Shown piece after piece: positions 1 through 8,216 of a stretch of DNA of 64,000 bases (positions are counted from its first letter, which is position 1; every line of letters starts with the position of its first letter). Below the pieces are notes generated by a model, which saw only the letters and a program-made list of their open reading frames with translations, ran no database searches and was not told the DNA's origin. The translations under genes were made by a program, and so were the position numbers. Location of the stretch: the NCBI RefSeq assembly GCF_000374425.1, contig NZ_KB894353.1:1-64000 (forward strand). Direction: 5' to 3'. The DNA comes from Acinetobacter tjernbergiae DSM 14971 = CIP 107465. Lineage in GTDB: Bacteria; Pseudomonadota; Gammaproteobacteria; Pseudomonadales; Moraxellaceae.

Positions 1-276
1 CCTACAGCCTATTTTAATTTAGCAACATGTAGTGATTATTGGTCAAGTTATGCTGAGGTATTTAACCCTGATACTCATCGCTCTGTGGGTAAACATACAG
101 GCTTAACTAACCATGTTGAGCGATTCAATGCGACATTAAGGAATCGCTTGGGACGTTTTACACGGAAAACTTTAAGCTTTTCGAAGAAGAAAGAAAATCA
201 TGAAGCTGTCTTGCATATGTTTTTATTAAAATACAATCAAGACATGAAAAAGAAATGGCTAACACGTCATATTTGA
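1..276 (+). CDS. IS1-family transposase, C-terminal part (5' truncated by the window edge)
   Basis: Ninety-one residues are visible, in frame from base 1 (PAYFNLATCSDYW...). The stretch HVERFNATLRNRLGRFTRK is the characteristic C-terminal signature of IS1 InsB/InsAB' transposases and includes the glutamate expected as the last residue of the DDE catalytic triad (HVERFN). The upstream InsA part and the programmed frameshift site would lie left of the window. The frame is intact to its stop TGA, so there is no sign that this copy is decayed. A GTG at 85 opens a shorter frame but is internal to the transposase and not a real start. Confidence 0.85.
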   Translation, partial: PTAYFNLATCSDYWSSYAEVFNPDTHRSVGKHTGLTNHVERFNATLRNRLGRFTRKTLSFSKKKENHEAVLHMFLLKYNQDMKKKWLTRHI

Positions 277-284
277 GCACTACC
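1..284 (+). mobile_element. 3' end of an IS1-family insertion sequence (left part outside window)
   Basis: The reading frame open from base 1 ends at 276 and encodes the C-terminal part of an IS1-type DDE transposase (see the CDS entry). Eight bases directly after the stop, GCACTACC at 277-284, are the complement of GGTAGTGC, which fits the GGT(A/G)(A/G)TG tip of IS1-family terminal inverted repeats, so the right end of the element is probably at 284. The left end and the target-site duplication lie outside the window and cannot be checked. Confidence 0.75.
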
Positions 285-310
285 AAAAATTTATGATATG
301 GGTAGTCTTA

Positions 311-2011
311 TCAATACTCTTCAAATAAGCTTAAATCTTCAATTTCATTTAAAAATGCTTCAAAGTATTGACGTACTTCTCGAATTTGTCTTTCATCTTG
401 TAGATTTAAAATATGATTAAACTGCTGTGTTCGTTCACCAATCTGTAAACGAATATCACCTGTACGCTCACTAAACAATCGTTCTGCTCGTAGCAATAAG
501 CTTTTATTCATTAAATTATCACGAGGATGAATTTTGAGTTTTTGTAGTTGTTTACGAGCTTGCTCAACTTGTTCAGGACTCATCACACTCTGATGATTGA
601 TCACAACTTTTTGTAGCTTCTCACCAGTTATAGGTACCTCTACATCAACATCTAAAATCCCATTTGGATTATAAGAAAAACGAACTTCAATCGATAAATG
701 ATCATCATTTGATGGTAAAGGAATATTCAATTCGCCTAAGAAAATATTTTCTTTACATAAACGATGTTCACCTTGATAAATCCTAACATTAATTTCTCTT
801 TGCCCTTTATTCATTGCAGTATAAGTATTCACTTTACTTGCAGGGATGACCGTATTTCGTTCCAAAATTGGTGAAAATTGCTCATCAAGACCAACTGCTA
901 TTCCCAAACTAAATGGGCAGACATCTGTTAATACCACTTCTTTCAAGGATAAATCTTTTGATTTTAGTCCAGCTTGTACACATGCTCCACGAACAATCGC
1001 CTCATCTGGTTGTACACTCGTTGATGGGAAACGACCAAAGAGCTTGGTCACCATTTTACGAACTGCAGGAATCCGAGTTGCCCCACCGACCATAATGATT
1101 TGATCTACTTGCTGCGGTAATATTCGCGCATCTCTTAAAGCACGTTCTAATGGACGGCGTAAGCGAAGAAGCAATGGTTCAGACCAACTCGCAAACTCTT
1201 CTTGGCTCACATCAAGCGTTGCTTCTTTATCTTTCCATTTGAAATTTAATGTTGTTTGAGACTCTTTACTTAATACATGTAAACAATGTTGTGCTTTTGC
1301 TTTTAATGCAATTTCAATATCCAATGGGATTGTATTTTCAATATAACTAAAGACTGAAGCATTTTTTTTCCAATACTGCTTCATCAAAAGTTGTACAAAG
1401 TCATCACCACCTAAATAGTTATCGCCAGCACTCGCCCGAACTTCAATAATGCCATCAAATAGCTCTACAATTGAAACGTCAAACGTGCCTCCACCTAAAT
1501 CAAAAATCAGAAAGCAACTATCTTCCGTTTGTCCCAAACCATAGGCTAAAGCTGCGGCTGTTGGCTCATTAATCAAACGACTGACCTTTAAACCTGCAAG
1601 CTCTGCTGCAGAAATAGTTGCTTGACGTTGAATATCATTAAAATATGCAGGAACGGTAATGACCGCTTCCTCAACCTCACATTTCAACTCATGTTCAACG
1701 TCTTGTTTTAAAGATTTAAGAATAAGTGATGACAATTCAACTGCTGAAAAAGTCTGTTGACCGAGTTTCAATCTTTTTGATGTTCCCATCAACCGCTTAA
1801 AACTGGTGAGGACTTCATTTCCGCCACTTCTTAATTCTAAAGCAGCTTGCCCAATTAATATTTGTCCTTGCTCATCCATTGCAATTGCAGAAGGTGTTAA
1901 CTTACATCCATATGGATTTTCGATCAGTCTAGATTGACCATTTTCAAAAATACCAACAAGAGAGTTACTTGTTCCGAGATCGATTGCTATTAAAGGTTTT
2001 GATTCTGTCAT
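311..2011 (-). CDS. hscC: Hsp70-family chaperone HscC
   Basis: A 566-residue DnaK paralogue close in length to E. coli HscC (556). The actin-like ATPase domain shows the phosphate-1 motif [10 protein letters not shown] near residue 8, phosphate-2 [11 protein letters not shown] near residue 170 and the adenosine motif [12 protein letters not shown] near residue 310; a shortened substrate-binding part follows ([11 protein letters not shown], then [15 protein letters not shown] core). The DLGTSNS loop and the compact C-terminus, without the DnaK lid tail EEVD/KK, favour HscC over DnaK or HscA. It acts in the cytosol and is expected to need a J-domain partner; none lies next to it. It is preceded by about 230 bases of AT-rich spacer holding a possible MITE. 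No terminator is visible between its stop and the IS1 end. Confidence 0.9.
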   Translation of the reverse strand: MTESKPLIAIDLGTSNSLVGIFENGQSRLIENPYGCKLTPSAIAMDEQGQILIGQAALELRSGGNEVLTSFKRLMGTSKRLKLGQQTFSAVELSSLILKSLKQDVEHELKCEVEEAVITVPAYFNDIQRQATISAAELAGLKVSRLINEPTAAALAYGLGQTEDSCFLIFDLGGGTFDVSIVELFDGIIEVRASAGDNYLGGDDFVQLLMKQYWKKNASVFSYIENTIPLDIEIALKAKAQHCLHVLSKESQTTLNFKWKDKEATLDVSQEEFASWSEPLLLRLRRPLERALRDARILPQQVDQIIMVGGATRIPAVRKMVTKLFGRFPSTSVQPDEAIVRGACVQAGLKSKDLSLKEVVLTDVCPFSLGIAVGLDEQFSPILERNTVIPASKVNTYTAMNKGQREINVRIYQGEHRLCKENIFLGELNIPLPSNDDHLSIEVRFSYNPNGILDVDVEVPITGEKLQKVVINHQSVMSPEQVEQARKQLQKLKIHPRDNLMNKSLLLRAERLFSERTGDIRLQIGERTQQFNHILNLQDERQIREVRQYFEAFLNEIEDLSLFEEY

Positions 2012-2133
2012 TTTTTATCAATAATTAAAAAGTACTAAAATTTAAATTCATTTTAGTTGATAAATAAATAAGTAGCGAGTCTTAGATTAAAAATAATCAG
2101 CAAATTCCCATCTATATTAAAAAGCGATATTAA

Positions 2134-2220
2134 TAGAGCCTTTGCAAAAGCCAACAATAAATAACTTTAATTTATAACTTTTAAACAGTTATTAAAAATT
2201 ACACTTTTACAAGAGCTCTA
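2134..2220. repeat. Possible 87-bp MITE-like element with imperfect terminal inverted repeats
   Basis: The ends TAGAGCCTTTGCAAAAG (2134-2150) and the reverse complement of 2204-2220, TAGAGCTCTTGTAAAAG, match at 14 of 17 positions. The interior is AT-rich and non-coding, and both outer edges touch a TAA or TA. This is the layout of a small non-autonomous element related to an IS with GAGCC-type ends, but the same fold could simply be a long stem. It lies between the AdeT-family gene and hscC, both on the minus strand. Confidence 0.35.
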
Positions 2221-2241
2221 ATCTAAAGTGTTAAAACTATC

Positions 2242-3480
2242 TCACTCATCCTTCAAAGTACATTCATAATTACTTGGATCTTGTGAGCAGCGTACTTGTT
2301 TGAGTAACTTCATCATATCTTTGTCATAAAACCCTTCTTTAGTCATTTGAATACGTGCTTCACGCATTAATCTGACATAACCAGGTTTATCACTTTCGTG
2401 TAAATTCAACCAAAATTTATCGGGAACTTTCGCTTCAATCTTGTCGACAAATTCAAATGCAGGATTTAACTGTTTAGAAATGACTTCCCGCGCAATAGAC
2501 CCCATCCCTGCGGGGAATTTATTACGATGCATAATCAAAGTTCCTGTCACTTGAATCACAGGAAACTTGATAATCCCGCCAACAGCCTTACCTGATTTAT
2601 CAGTCATACCCTTTTGTAATTCAAGTGGCTCAAATAGAATAGCTGGTCCCGCCATAATATCGACTTCTTTATTATTAAACTTACCTCCAACAGTGACTAA
2701 ATCCACTGAAACAGGTTGAGCACCCATGCTCTGTACTAATTTCTTTTGAGTTTCATCAAATTGGAAAACAGCAACTTTTTTACCTGCTGCTTTTGCTAAA
2801 GTATTAATATTACGATCTGTGACCATAATATATGCTGCACCCAGTGGCACAATACCGACAACTTCATAATCTTTATTTACCATTTTTTCATCAAATTTTG
2901 GATTCGCCAAAACCTGAATCACCGAACTCAATTGCTTATAGGTTTGTAATGCGCCAATCGCATCAATACTCCCCACAAATTTATTAAACTGCTTTGCACG
3001 TAAATTACTAATCCCTGCACCATCACAACGCTTACTACGGAAATCTTCTGTTAATACCGCTTCATTGGTATAAACTTTTAGATTCACTAAGGTGGATGCC
3101 TCTTTTTTCAATTTTGGGTAATCGAAGTCTAATTTGAATTGTAGATGCGAAGGGCGTGTCACATTCATATTGACGCCAAATTGCTTGGCGACACGTACCA
3201 TGCGCGGAATTTCAGTAATGTAACTGGTTGCCTGCTCAAAAGCCTCACTATGTTCTCCATTTGGAGAAAAGACACATAAAGTGACTTGCTTCGGAATCTG
3301 CTGCCACGTTTTAGGATCGTTAAGTAGCTGTTTAATCTTATTTTGTGAATGTGCAGAAAGTGTTAAATCTAGTTTACCTTCAGGTGCTGCATGACTAGCA
3401 TTCGTCAATAATAGTGATGATGCGATAATACTTGTAGTAAATAATGATTTTACAATCCGAGTGAGTTTATTTTTTTGCAT
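2242..3480 (-). CDS. AdeT-family periplasmic (putative solute-binding) protein
   Basis: A 412-residue secreted protein. The N-terminus MQKNKLTRIVKSLFTTSIIA... followed by LLLTNASHA is a Sec signal peptide with cleavage after AHA-like SHA. The body carries RCDGAGISNLRAKQFNKF, GSIDAIGAL and FNNKEVDIMAGPA, which I associate with the Acinetobacter AdeT1/AdeT2 family (a TRAP/solute-binding-like fold, often annotated as a putative RND-pump subunit). I chose the ATG at 3480 over an in-frame ATG at 3492, because the GGA at proper distance serves the inner start and the outer one would be too close to AAGGA. Substrate is unknown; the historic link of AdeT to aminoglycoside efflux is not evident from sequence. 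No efflux-pump genes lie beside it. Confidence 0.7.
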   Translation of the reverse strand: MQKNKLTRIVKSLFTTSIIASSLLLTNASHAAPEGKLDLTLSAHSQNKIKQLLNDPKTWQQIPKQVTLCVFSPNGEHSEAFEQATSYITEIPRMVRVAKQFGVNMNVTRPSHLQFKLDFDYPKLKKEASTLVNLKVYTNEAVLTEDFRSKRCDGAGISNLRAKQFNKFVGSIDAIGALQTYKQLSSVIQVLANPKFDEKMVNKDYEVVGIVPLGAAYIMVTDRNINTLAKAAGKKVAVFQFDETQKKLVQSMGAQPVSVDLVTVGGKFNNKEVDIMAGPAILFEPLELQKGMTDKSGKAVGGIIKFPVIQVTGTLIMHRNKFPAGMGSIAREVISKQLNPAFEFVDKIEAKVPDKFWLNLHESDKPGYVRLMREARIQMTKEGFYDKDMMKLLKQVRCSQDPSNYECTLKDE

Positions 3481-3586
3481 ATTTCGATCCATCCTTAGCT
3501 ATTTCCCAATAGTTTTGATTCAAGTTAAGGATAAAACCAAGAAATAGAATTGACTGCATTCATTTTGATGATGTCAGTTGGGTCAA

Positions 3587-3629
3587 AATAAAGCCACTAC
3601 TCTCAACTTATGAGAATAGAGGCTTTATT
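3587..3629 (-). terminator. Terminator of the copper ATPase gene
   Basis: AATAAAGCC (3587-3595) pairs with GGCTTTATT (3621-3629); an inner TCTCA/TGAGA pair (3601-3605, 3611-3615) extends the stem. It sits 14 bases past the ATPase stop on the minus strand. No long U tract follows, so efficiency is uncertain. Confidence 0.55.
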
Positions 3630-3642
3630 CTTACAAAGTGAA

Positions 3643-6297
3643 TTATGATTTATTTAAACGTAAAGCATTCACCACAACAGAGAGTGAACTTAATGACATT
3701 GCCACTGCGGCAAACATTGGCGTAAGTAATAATCCTGTGAATGGATAAAATAACCCTGCTGCAATAGGCACACCTAATCCATTATAAACAAAAGAGAATG
3801 CAAGATTTTGCTTCATGTTCTTCACACCCAGTTTTGCCATATGTACGGCTTGAGCAACCCCTTGAATATCCCCTTTAACTAAAGTCACTTGTGCCGTTTG
3901 CTTAGCAATATCAGTTCCCGTTCCCATCGCAATACCGACATTTGCCTGTGCAAGTGCTGGTGCATCATTGATCCCATCTCCTGCCATTGCCACAGTTTTT
4001 CCTTGAGCTTGTGCTTGTTTCACAATTTCAAGCTTTTGCTGAGGATCAAGATTGCCATAAACGGTTTGAATACCCAAAAGACCTGCAACCATGTCTGCAT
4101 TTTTTTGATGATCACCCGTTGCCATAACCACTTCAATTCCATCGACATGCAGTTGCTCAATCACCGCTTTGGCATTTTGTTTGATTGCATCATGAATTGA
4201 GATATAAGCGATTAACTCTTGTTCTGACATCAGAAAACTAATCACATCACCTTGCGCACGCTTTTGATCCAGCGCTTGGGCTAAATCATCACTCAAAGTT
4301 AAAGCTAACTGTTCAATAAGCTTTTGACTGCCAATATACAAGGTCTGACGATCAATATTTCCTTTCACACCAAAGCCTGCGAGATCTTCAAAATCAGAGA
4401 CATTGAGTAATTGATTTGCATCAACTAATTGAGTTAAGGTTTGGGCAATTGGATGCGTCGAATATTGTTCAATCGATGCAATCCATAATTCAATTTGTGC
4501 TTGGTTATAGGTTTTAGATAAAAGCCGAATCTCTTTTAAACTTGGCTTACCTTCAGTTAATGTTCCCGTTTTATCAATAATCAAAGTATTGACCGTACTT
4601 AAAGCTTCAATCGCCTCAGCATCTTTAAACAACACGCCTTTTTGAGCGGCTCGACCCGTGGTTGCCATCACGGACATTGGCGTTGCCAAACCTAAAGCAC
4701 ACGGACAAGCAATAATCAAAACTGCAACAGCACACATTAAGGCTAAATCAAATTGTGCTTTCCCAAATACCATCCATGCAATAAAAGTCAAAACACTCAT
4801 ACTGAGTACGGCGATCACGAAGTATTTCGCCACGACATCCGCAATACGTTGCAGCGGTGCTTTCGAACGTTGAGCATCGGCAACAGTCTGAATCATTTTG
4901 GCTAATGTCGTGTTCGCCCCGACCGCAGTGGTTTGGATTCGAATAGCACCTTGTTGATTAATCGTCCCGCCAATGACTAGATCATCTTTTTCCTTTTTCA
5001 CAGCAACAGGCTCACCGGTCATCATGGATTCGTCAACATAGGTCTTTCCATCAACCACGACACCATCAAGTGGAATTTGCTCACCCGATGATATTTGCAA
5101 AATATCACCTTGTTTGACCATCGCAATATCCACTTCAACAACTTGATCATGCTGCACAAGTTTTGCTTTAGCAGGTTGTAAACGTAGCAAAGCTTTTAAT
5201 GAATTTGCTGTTTGTGAGCGTGCTTTTAGTTCTAAAATTTGACCTAGCAAGCTCAATGAAACAATCATACATGCTGCTTCAAAATACACAGCAACACCAT
5301 GTCCTGTTTTGGCTTCAACTGGAATCAATGATGGAAAAACCGTGGCAACCACACTGTAGATAAATGCAGCAAGTACCCCGACACCAATCAAACTCCACAT
5401 ATTCAGATGTCCAGTTTTATAGGACACCCAACAGCGTTGTAAAATGGGATAACCTGCCCATAGCACGACAGGTAAAGTTAAAACCAACTCAATCCACGGC
5501 TGAATATGCGGTGAAATAAAAGCATGAATATGTGAACCCATTGCCAAAATCATTACCAACAAACTCAAAGGCAGCGTTGTCCAAAAACGCCGACTAAAAT
5601 CCACCAGTTCAGGATTTGGACTGTCATTTAAGGTCGGCTGCATTGGTTCAAGTGCCATACCACAAATGGGGCAAGTCCCTGGTCCTTTTTGTACGATTTC
5701 AGGATCCATTGGACAGGTATAATCCATCTCCATCGCACCTTCTGGTACAGGACGTTGATCAGCAGGAATCAAATAGAATTCAGGATCATTGCTGAATTTG
5801 TCTAAGCAAGAAGGATTACAGAAATAATAAGTTTGACCTTCATAATCTGTTTTTAAATCTGTCGTGGTTTTGACAGACATACCACACACGGGGTCAATCT
5901 CGGTTTGCCCCACTTCTTTCGCATGCGTGTGTTGCTGCCCACTACAACATGAACTTAGCTTTTGCTCTATTGGTTTTGGCGCACAACAAGATGATGGTTT
6001 GACTGGCGCAATCTTCTGCTCTGATTCACCCTCACCACATGAAGATTGTTTTTTTTGTTTCTCTTTAGCGCAGCAAGATGATGCTGTTTGCACGTTATCT
6101 TGTTTTAAGAAGTTTTCAGGTTGTAGACTAAATTTTTGCTTGCAGCCTGCTGAACAGAACAAATATCGAATACTTAGATAATCAAAGTAATACTGAGAAG
6201 TTTCAGCGACCTGCATACCACAAACAGGATCAATATATTCATAAACAAACGCTGTTGCTTTTTTAGAACAACATGATGAAGGTTGTTGATGAGCCAT
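3643..6297 (-). CDS. Copper-type P1B ATPase with two YHS domains and a Cys-rich linker
   Basis: An 884-residue heavy-metal efflux ATPase of the inner membrane. Order: a Cys-pair (SSCC), YHS domain 1 (DPVCGMQV...FCSAGC, about 25-65), a linker with repeated SSCC/SSCG motifs (about 72-125), YHS domain 2 (DPVCGMSV...FCNPSC, about 137-175), a short metal-binding motif YTCPMDPEIV...CPICGMALEPM (about 195-225), then the pump: transmembrane CPC motif IACPCALG, TGEP actuator loop, DKTGTLTEGK phosphorylation site, HPIA/HP motif and GDGINDAPALA hinge. CPC plus MSSLSSVVNALRL near the C-terminus fits the Cu(I) exporters (CopA/ActP type). The start is taken at ATG 6297, which has AGGTG five bases upstream; a GTG at 6300 would be too close. 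It is divergent from a CueR-like regulator, with a MerR-type promoter between them. I would not assign copA by name with certainty because silver ATPases look alike. Confidence 0.93.
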   Translation of the reverse strand: MAHQQPSSCCSKKATAFVYEYIDPVCGMQVAETSQYYFDYLSIRYLFCSAGCKQKFSLQPENFLKQDNVQTASSCCAKEKQKKQSSCGEGESEQKIAPVKPSSCCAPKPIEQKLSSCCSGQQHTHAKEVGQTEIDPVCGMSVKTTTDLKTDYEGQTYYFCNPSCLDKFSNDPEFYLIPADQRPVPEGAMEMDYTCPMDPEIVQKGPGTCPICGMALEPMQPTLNDSPNPELVDFSRRFWTTLPLSLLVMILAMGSHIHAFISPHIQPWIELVLTLPVVLWAGYPILQRCWVSYKTGHLNMWSLIGVGVLAAFIYSVVATVFPSLIPVEAKTGHGVAVYFEAACMIVSLSLLGQILELKARSQTANSLKALLRLQPAKAKLVQHDQVVEVDIAMVKQGDILQISSGEQIPLDGVVVDGKTYVDESMMTGEPVAVKKEKDDLVIGGTINQQGAIRIQTTAVGANTTLAKMIQTVADAQRSKAPLQRIADVVAKYFVIAVLSMSVLTFIAWMVFGKAQFDLALMCAVAVLIIACPCALGLATPMSVMATTGRAAQKGVLFKDAEAIEALSTVNTLIIDKTGTLTEGKPSLKEIRLLSKTYNQAQIELWIASIEQYSTHPIAQTLTQLVDANQLLNVSDFEDLAGFGVKGNIDRQTLYIGSQKLIEQLALTLSDDLAQALDQKRAQGDVISFLMSEQELIAYISIHDAIKQNAKAVIEQLHVDGIEVVMATGDHQKNADMVAGLLGIQTVYGNLDPQQKLEIVKQAQAQGKTVAMAGDGINDAPALAQANVGIAMGTGTDIAKQTAQVTLVKGDIQGVAQAVHMAKLGVKNMKQNLAFSFVYNGLGVPIAAGLFYPFTGLLLTPMFAAVAMSLSSLSVVVNALRLNKS

Positions 6298-6330
6298 CAC
6301 GACACCTATCTTTTCTTTCTTGATAGGTCT

Positions 6331-6362
6331 AGGATAAAGTCTGTACCTAGGTACAGAGTCAA
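6331..6362 (-). promoter_or_regulatory. MerR/CueR-type promoter and operator for the copper ATPase
   Basis: On the minus strand TTGACT (6357-6362) and TATCCT (6331-6336) are separated by 20 bases, longer than the usual 17. The perfect palindrome CTGTACCTAGGTACAG (6341-6356) fills that spacer. An over-long spacer occupied by a dyad is the hallmark of MerR-family activated promoters. The target gene starts about 35 bases downstream and the regulator gene diverges from the other side. Confidence 0.85.
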
Positions 6363-6396
6363 GTGCTTTTTAATCTTTAAATGCAGGCATCAGAAC

Positions 6397-6777
6397 ATGA
6401 ATTTGACCATCGGAAAACTAGCAAAATCATGCAATATAAATGTTGAAACGATTCGTTATTATCAACGTATTGGTTTAATGCGTATCCCTGAAAGTACGCA
6501 AAGTTATCGTTATTATAATCAACAGGATTTGGAAACCTTGAGTTTTATTCAAAAAGCCAAAGATGCAGGTTTACAACTGAATGAAATTAAAGAGTTGCTC
6601 ACACTAAACTTAGAAGATCGTATTCAAGTACAGCATGTGATTGAACAGCGTTTAAACAAAATTGATGAGCGTATTCAAGAATTAGTCGGTTTGAAACAAC
6701 GACTTTCGACATGGTTAGAAGACTGTAAAACCACAGAAAATAACTGCTGCCCGATATTAATTGAACTCAAGCAATAA
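6397..6777 (+). CDS. MerR-family metal-responsive regulator, CueR-like
   Basis: 126 residues with an N-terminal winged helix (MNLTIGKLAKSCNINVETIR, YYQRIGLMRIPES) and a dimerisation helix (residues about 75-108). The C-terminal metal loop reads DCKTTENNCCPI, that is Cys-x7-Cys-Pro-Ile, the spacing of CueR C112/C120, and the MerR-type cysteine in the middle of the protein is absent, so Cu(I)/Ag(I) sensing is more likely than mercury. The open frame extends upstream to 6283, but that would overlap the divergent ATPase start and its promoter; ATG 6397 begins the canonical MerR N-terminus. Its likely target is the divergent ATPase. Confidence 0.88.
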   Translation: MNLTIGKLAKSCNINVETIRYYQRIGLMRIPESTQSYRYYNQQDLETLSFIQKAKDAGLQLNEIKELLTLNLEDRIQVQHVIEQRLNKIDERIQELVGLKQRLSTWLEDCKTTENNCCPILIELKQ

Positions 6778-6838
6778 AATTAACCTAATTACAATGACAA
6801 GCATCTGAAAAGTTATCATCAAACACTTGTCGTTATTT

Positions 6839-7039
6839 TTAAATAAAAGACCAGACTACATTTTCATCTTGTCGTTTTAACAAAAAACTAGTCTGATGAT
6901 CATCAGTTACCACCATATGCTGATTTGAAACCATCATTACTTTAAGTAATGTATCATTTTGATAAACTAAATCACGCTTACCTTCTTTTGTTAAGATAAG
7001 CATCTGATCTAATACAATTACTTTCTTTGAATCAAACAT
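6839..7039 (-). CDS. Small hypothetical protein
   Basis: A 66-residue cytosolic protein, MFDSKKVIVLDQMLILTK..., rich in beta-prone segments (VIVLDQMLIL, LLKVMMVSNQHMVV), no signal peptide or recognised domain. I favour the ATG at 7039 because GAGGG lies six bases before it; the frame stays open to an ATG at 7111, which would add 24 residues (MIGLINRLYKNIQEKQ...) with no good ribosome site. It stands alone between the CueR-like gene and the folate gene. Expression is unproven and no function can be assigned. Confidence 0.5.
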   Translation of the reverse strand: MFDSKKVIVLDQMLILTKEGKRDLVYQNDTLLKVMMVSNQHMVVTDDHQTSFLLKRQDENVVWSFI

Positions 7040-7485
7040 ACCTTTCCCTCTAAAATAGCATTCCTGCTTTTCTTGAATATTTTTATAAAGTCGATTAATG
7101 AGTCCTATCATGAATAGATCTATTGATTAGTCGAATTAGAAGCTCATCTATAACTCTAAAAATATCCCTTTTAATTATTTAAATGTGTGAAATGAAATGG
7201 TCTCAAGAATTTCACCAATTCAAGTATAGGTTATTTTTAACTCACAATGTCTTATTTTTGTCACAAATATATAAAAAAAGACACTTTATGCTCTTTTTTA
7301 GAAAATTAGCATCTGCTTAGACAAGTTTTCTGAAAAAATTTGGGAGTTTCTTGAAAATACAAACTTCTCTTATTTTTTTATCTGAGTGTAATAGAGAACT
7401 AGAATTCAACTTCTTTTATTTAAATGTTTAAGTACAATAAGCAAATCAACTGCTATTCTGAAGAGCAATCAACTTTTTAAACATC
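7040..7485. other. 446-base AT-rich intergenic region, no gene seen
   Basis: The stretch between the small ORF and the 5-formyl-THF cyclo-ligase gene contains only short frames. Many gammaproteobacteria carry 6S RNA just upstream of this ligase gene (ygfA), so I looked for its long, bulged hairpin with complementary ends; none was recognisable. Parts of 7040-7111 may be coding if the upstream start of the small ORF is used. Confidence 0.6.
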
Positions 7486-8073
7486 ATGAACATGACTTTA
7501 AATACGTTAAGAAAACAGATTCGTTTAAAAAGAAAGTACGTGAATCATTTTGAGCATAAAAAAAATGAGCAACAGGTTTTAAACCGATTAAAATCGACAC
7601 CTCAATTCAAATCTGCGAAGAAAGTTGGGTTATATCTTCATGCTTTTGGTGAAATCCATACAAAAAAATTGATCCAGCTCTGTTTTCAACATAAAAAACA
7701 AGTTTACTTACCCATGATCTGCACGATGAATCAAAACCTTGTGTGGGTAAAAATCAATTCAAACCAATACATCAACAAACGTTTTTCTCATCACCCATTG
7801 GGCATGAAAGAACCCATGGCAAGCCGAGGCAATCATGTTTCAACACTAGATTTACTGATTATGCCTTTACTTGCTTGTGATCATCGAGGTACTCGAATCG
7901 GCATGGGAGGTGGTTTCTATGACCGCACTTTAGCAACCGCACCACACCGACCTTTTCGTTTAGGCCTCGCTCACACATTCCAATATATTGATCATACATT
8001 GCCTAGACAAAAATGGGATCAACCACTCAATGCTCTACTCACTTCAGAAAAATTTTATATTTTCAAAGCTTAG
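7486..8073 (+). CDS. 5-formyltetrahydrofolate cyclo-ligase
   Basis: 195 residues of the MTHFS family, which converts 5-formyl-THF plus ATP into 5,10-methenyl-THF, returning a folate side product to the one-carbon pool. Support: the N-terminal LRKQIRLKRK basic helix, VGLYLHAFGEIHT in the substrate region, and the nucleotide-binding signature RGTRIGMGGGFYDRTLA near residue 137. Length is normal for the family (about 180-200). Start ATG 7486; a second ATG two codons later is equally possible. Monocistronic. Confidence 0.9.
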   Translation: MNMTLNTLRKQIRLKRKYVNHFEHKKNEQQVLNRLKSTPQFKSAKKVGLYLHAFGEIHTKKLIQLCFQHKKQVYLPMICTMNQNLVWVKINSNQYINKRFSHHPLGMKEPMASRGNHVSTLDLLIMPLLACDHRGTRIGMGGGFYDRTLATAPHRPFRLGLAHTFQYIDHTLPRQKWDQPLNALLTSEKFYIFKA

Positions 8074-8216
8074 GTTTATTTTTTAAACATTTTCTAGAAC
8101 AAATCCGAGTAATTTAGTCTTTTTTTAATATTTTCTAAGCAAAAACCCTTGTAATTTTTAAAATGCACATCACTATAAAAACATGGCAACACCGTTGTCA
8201 CTCATTAGGAGTGCTC

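Noticed and set aside
2242..3480. Calling this gene an aminoglycoside efflux pump
   Set aside because: It is a periplasmic protein without membrane helices; only family resemblance to AdeT is seen.
6283..6396. N-terminal extension of the CueR-like regulator to 6283
   Set aside because: It would cross the divergent promoter and overlap the ATPase start; ATG 6397 starts the canonical MerR sequence.
7040..7485. 6S RNA upstream of the 5-formyl-THF cyclo-ligase gene
   Set aside because: The location would fit, but no long bulged hairpin with complementary ends could be recognised in this AT-rich stretch.
8074..8216. Heat-shock (sigma-32) promoter for lon
   Set aside because: No convincing CTTGAA/CCCCAT pair was found; only a loosely spaced sigma-70-like pair.
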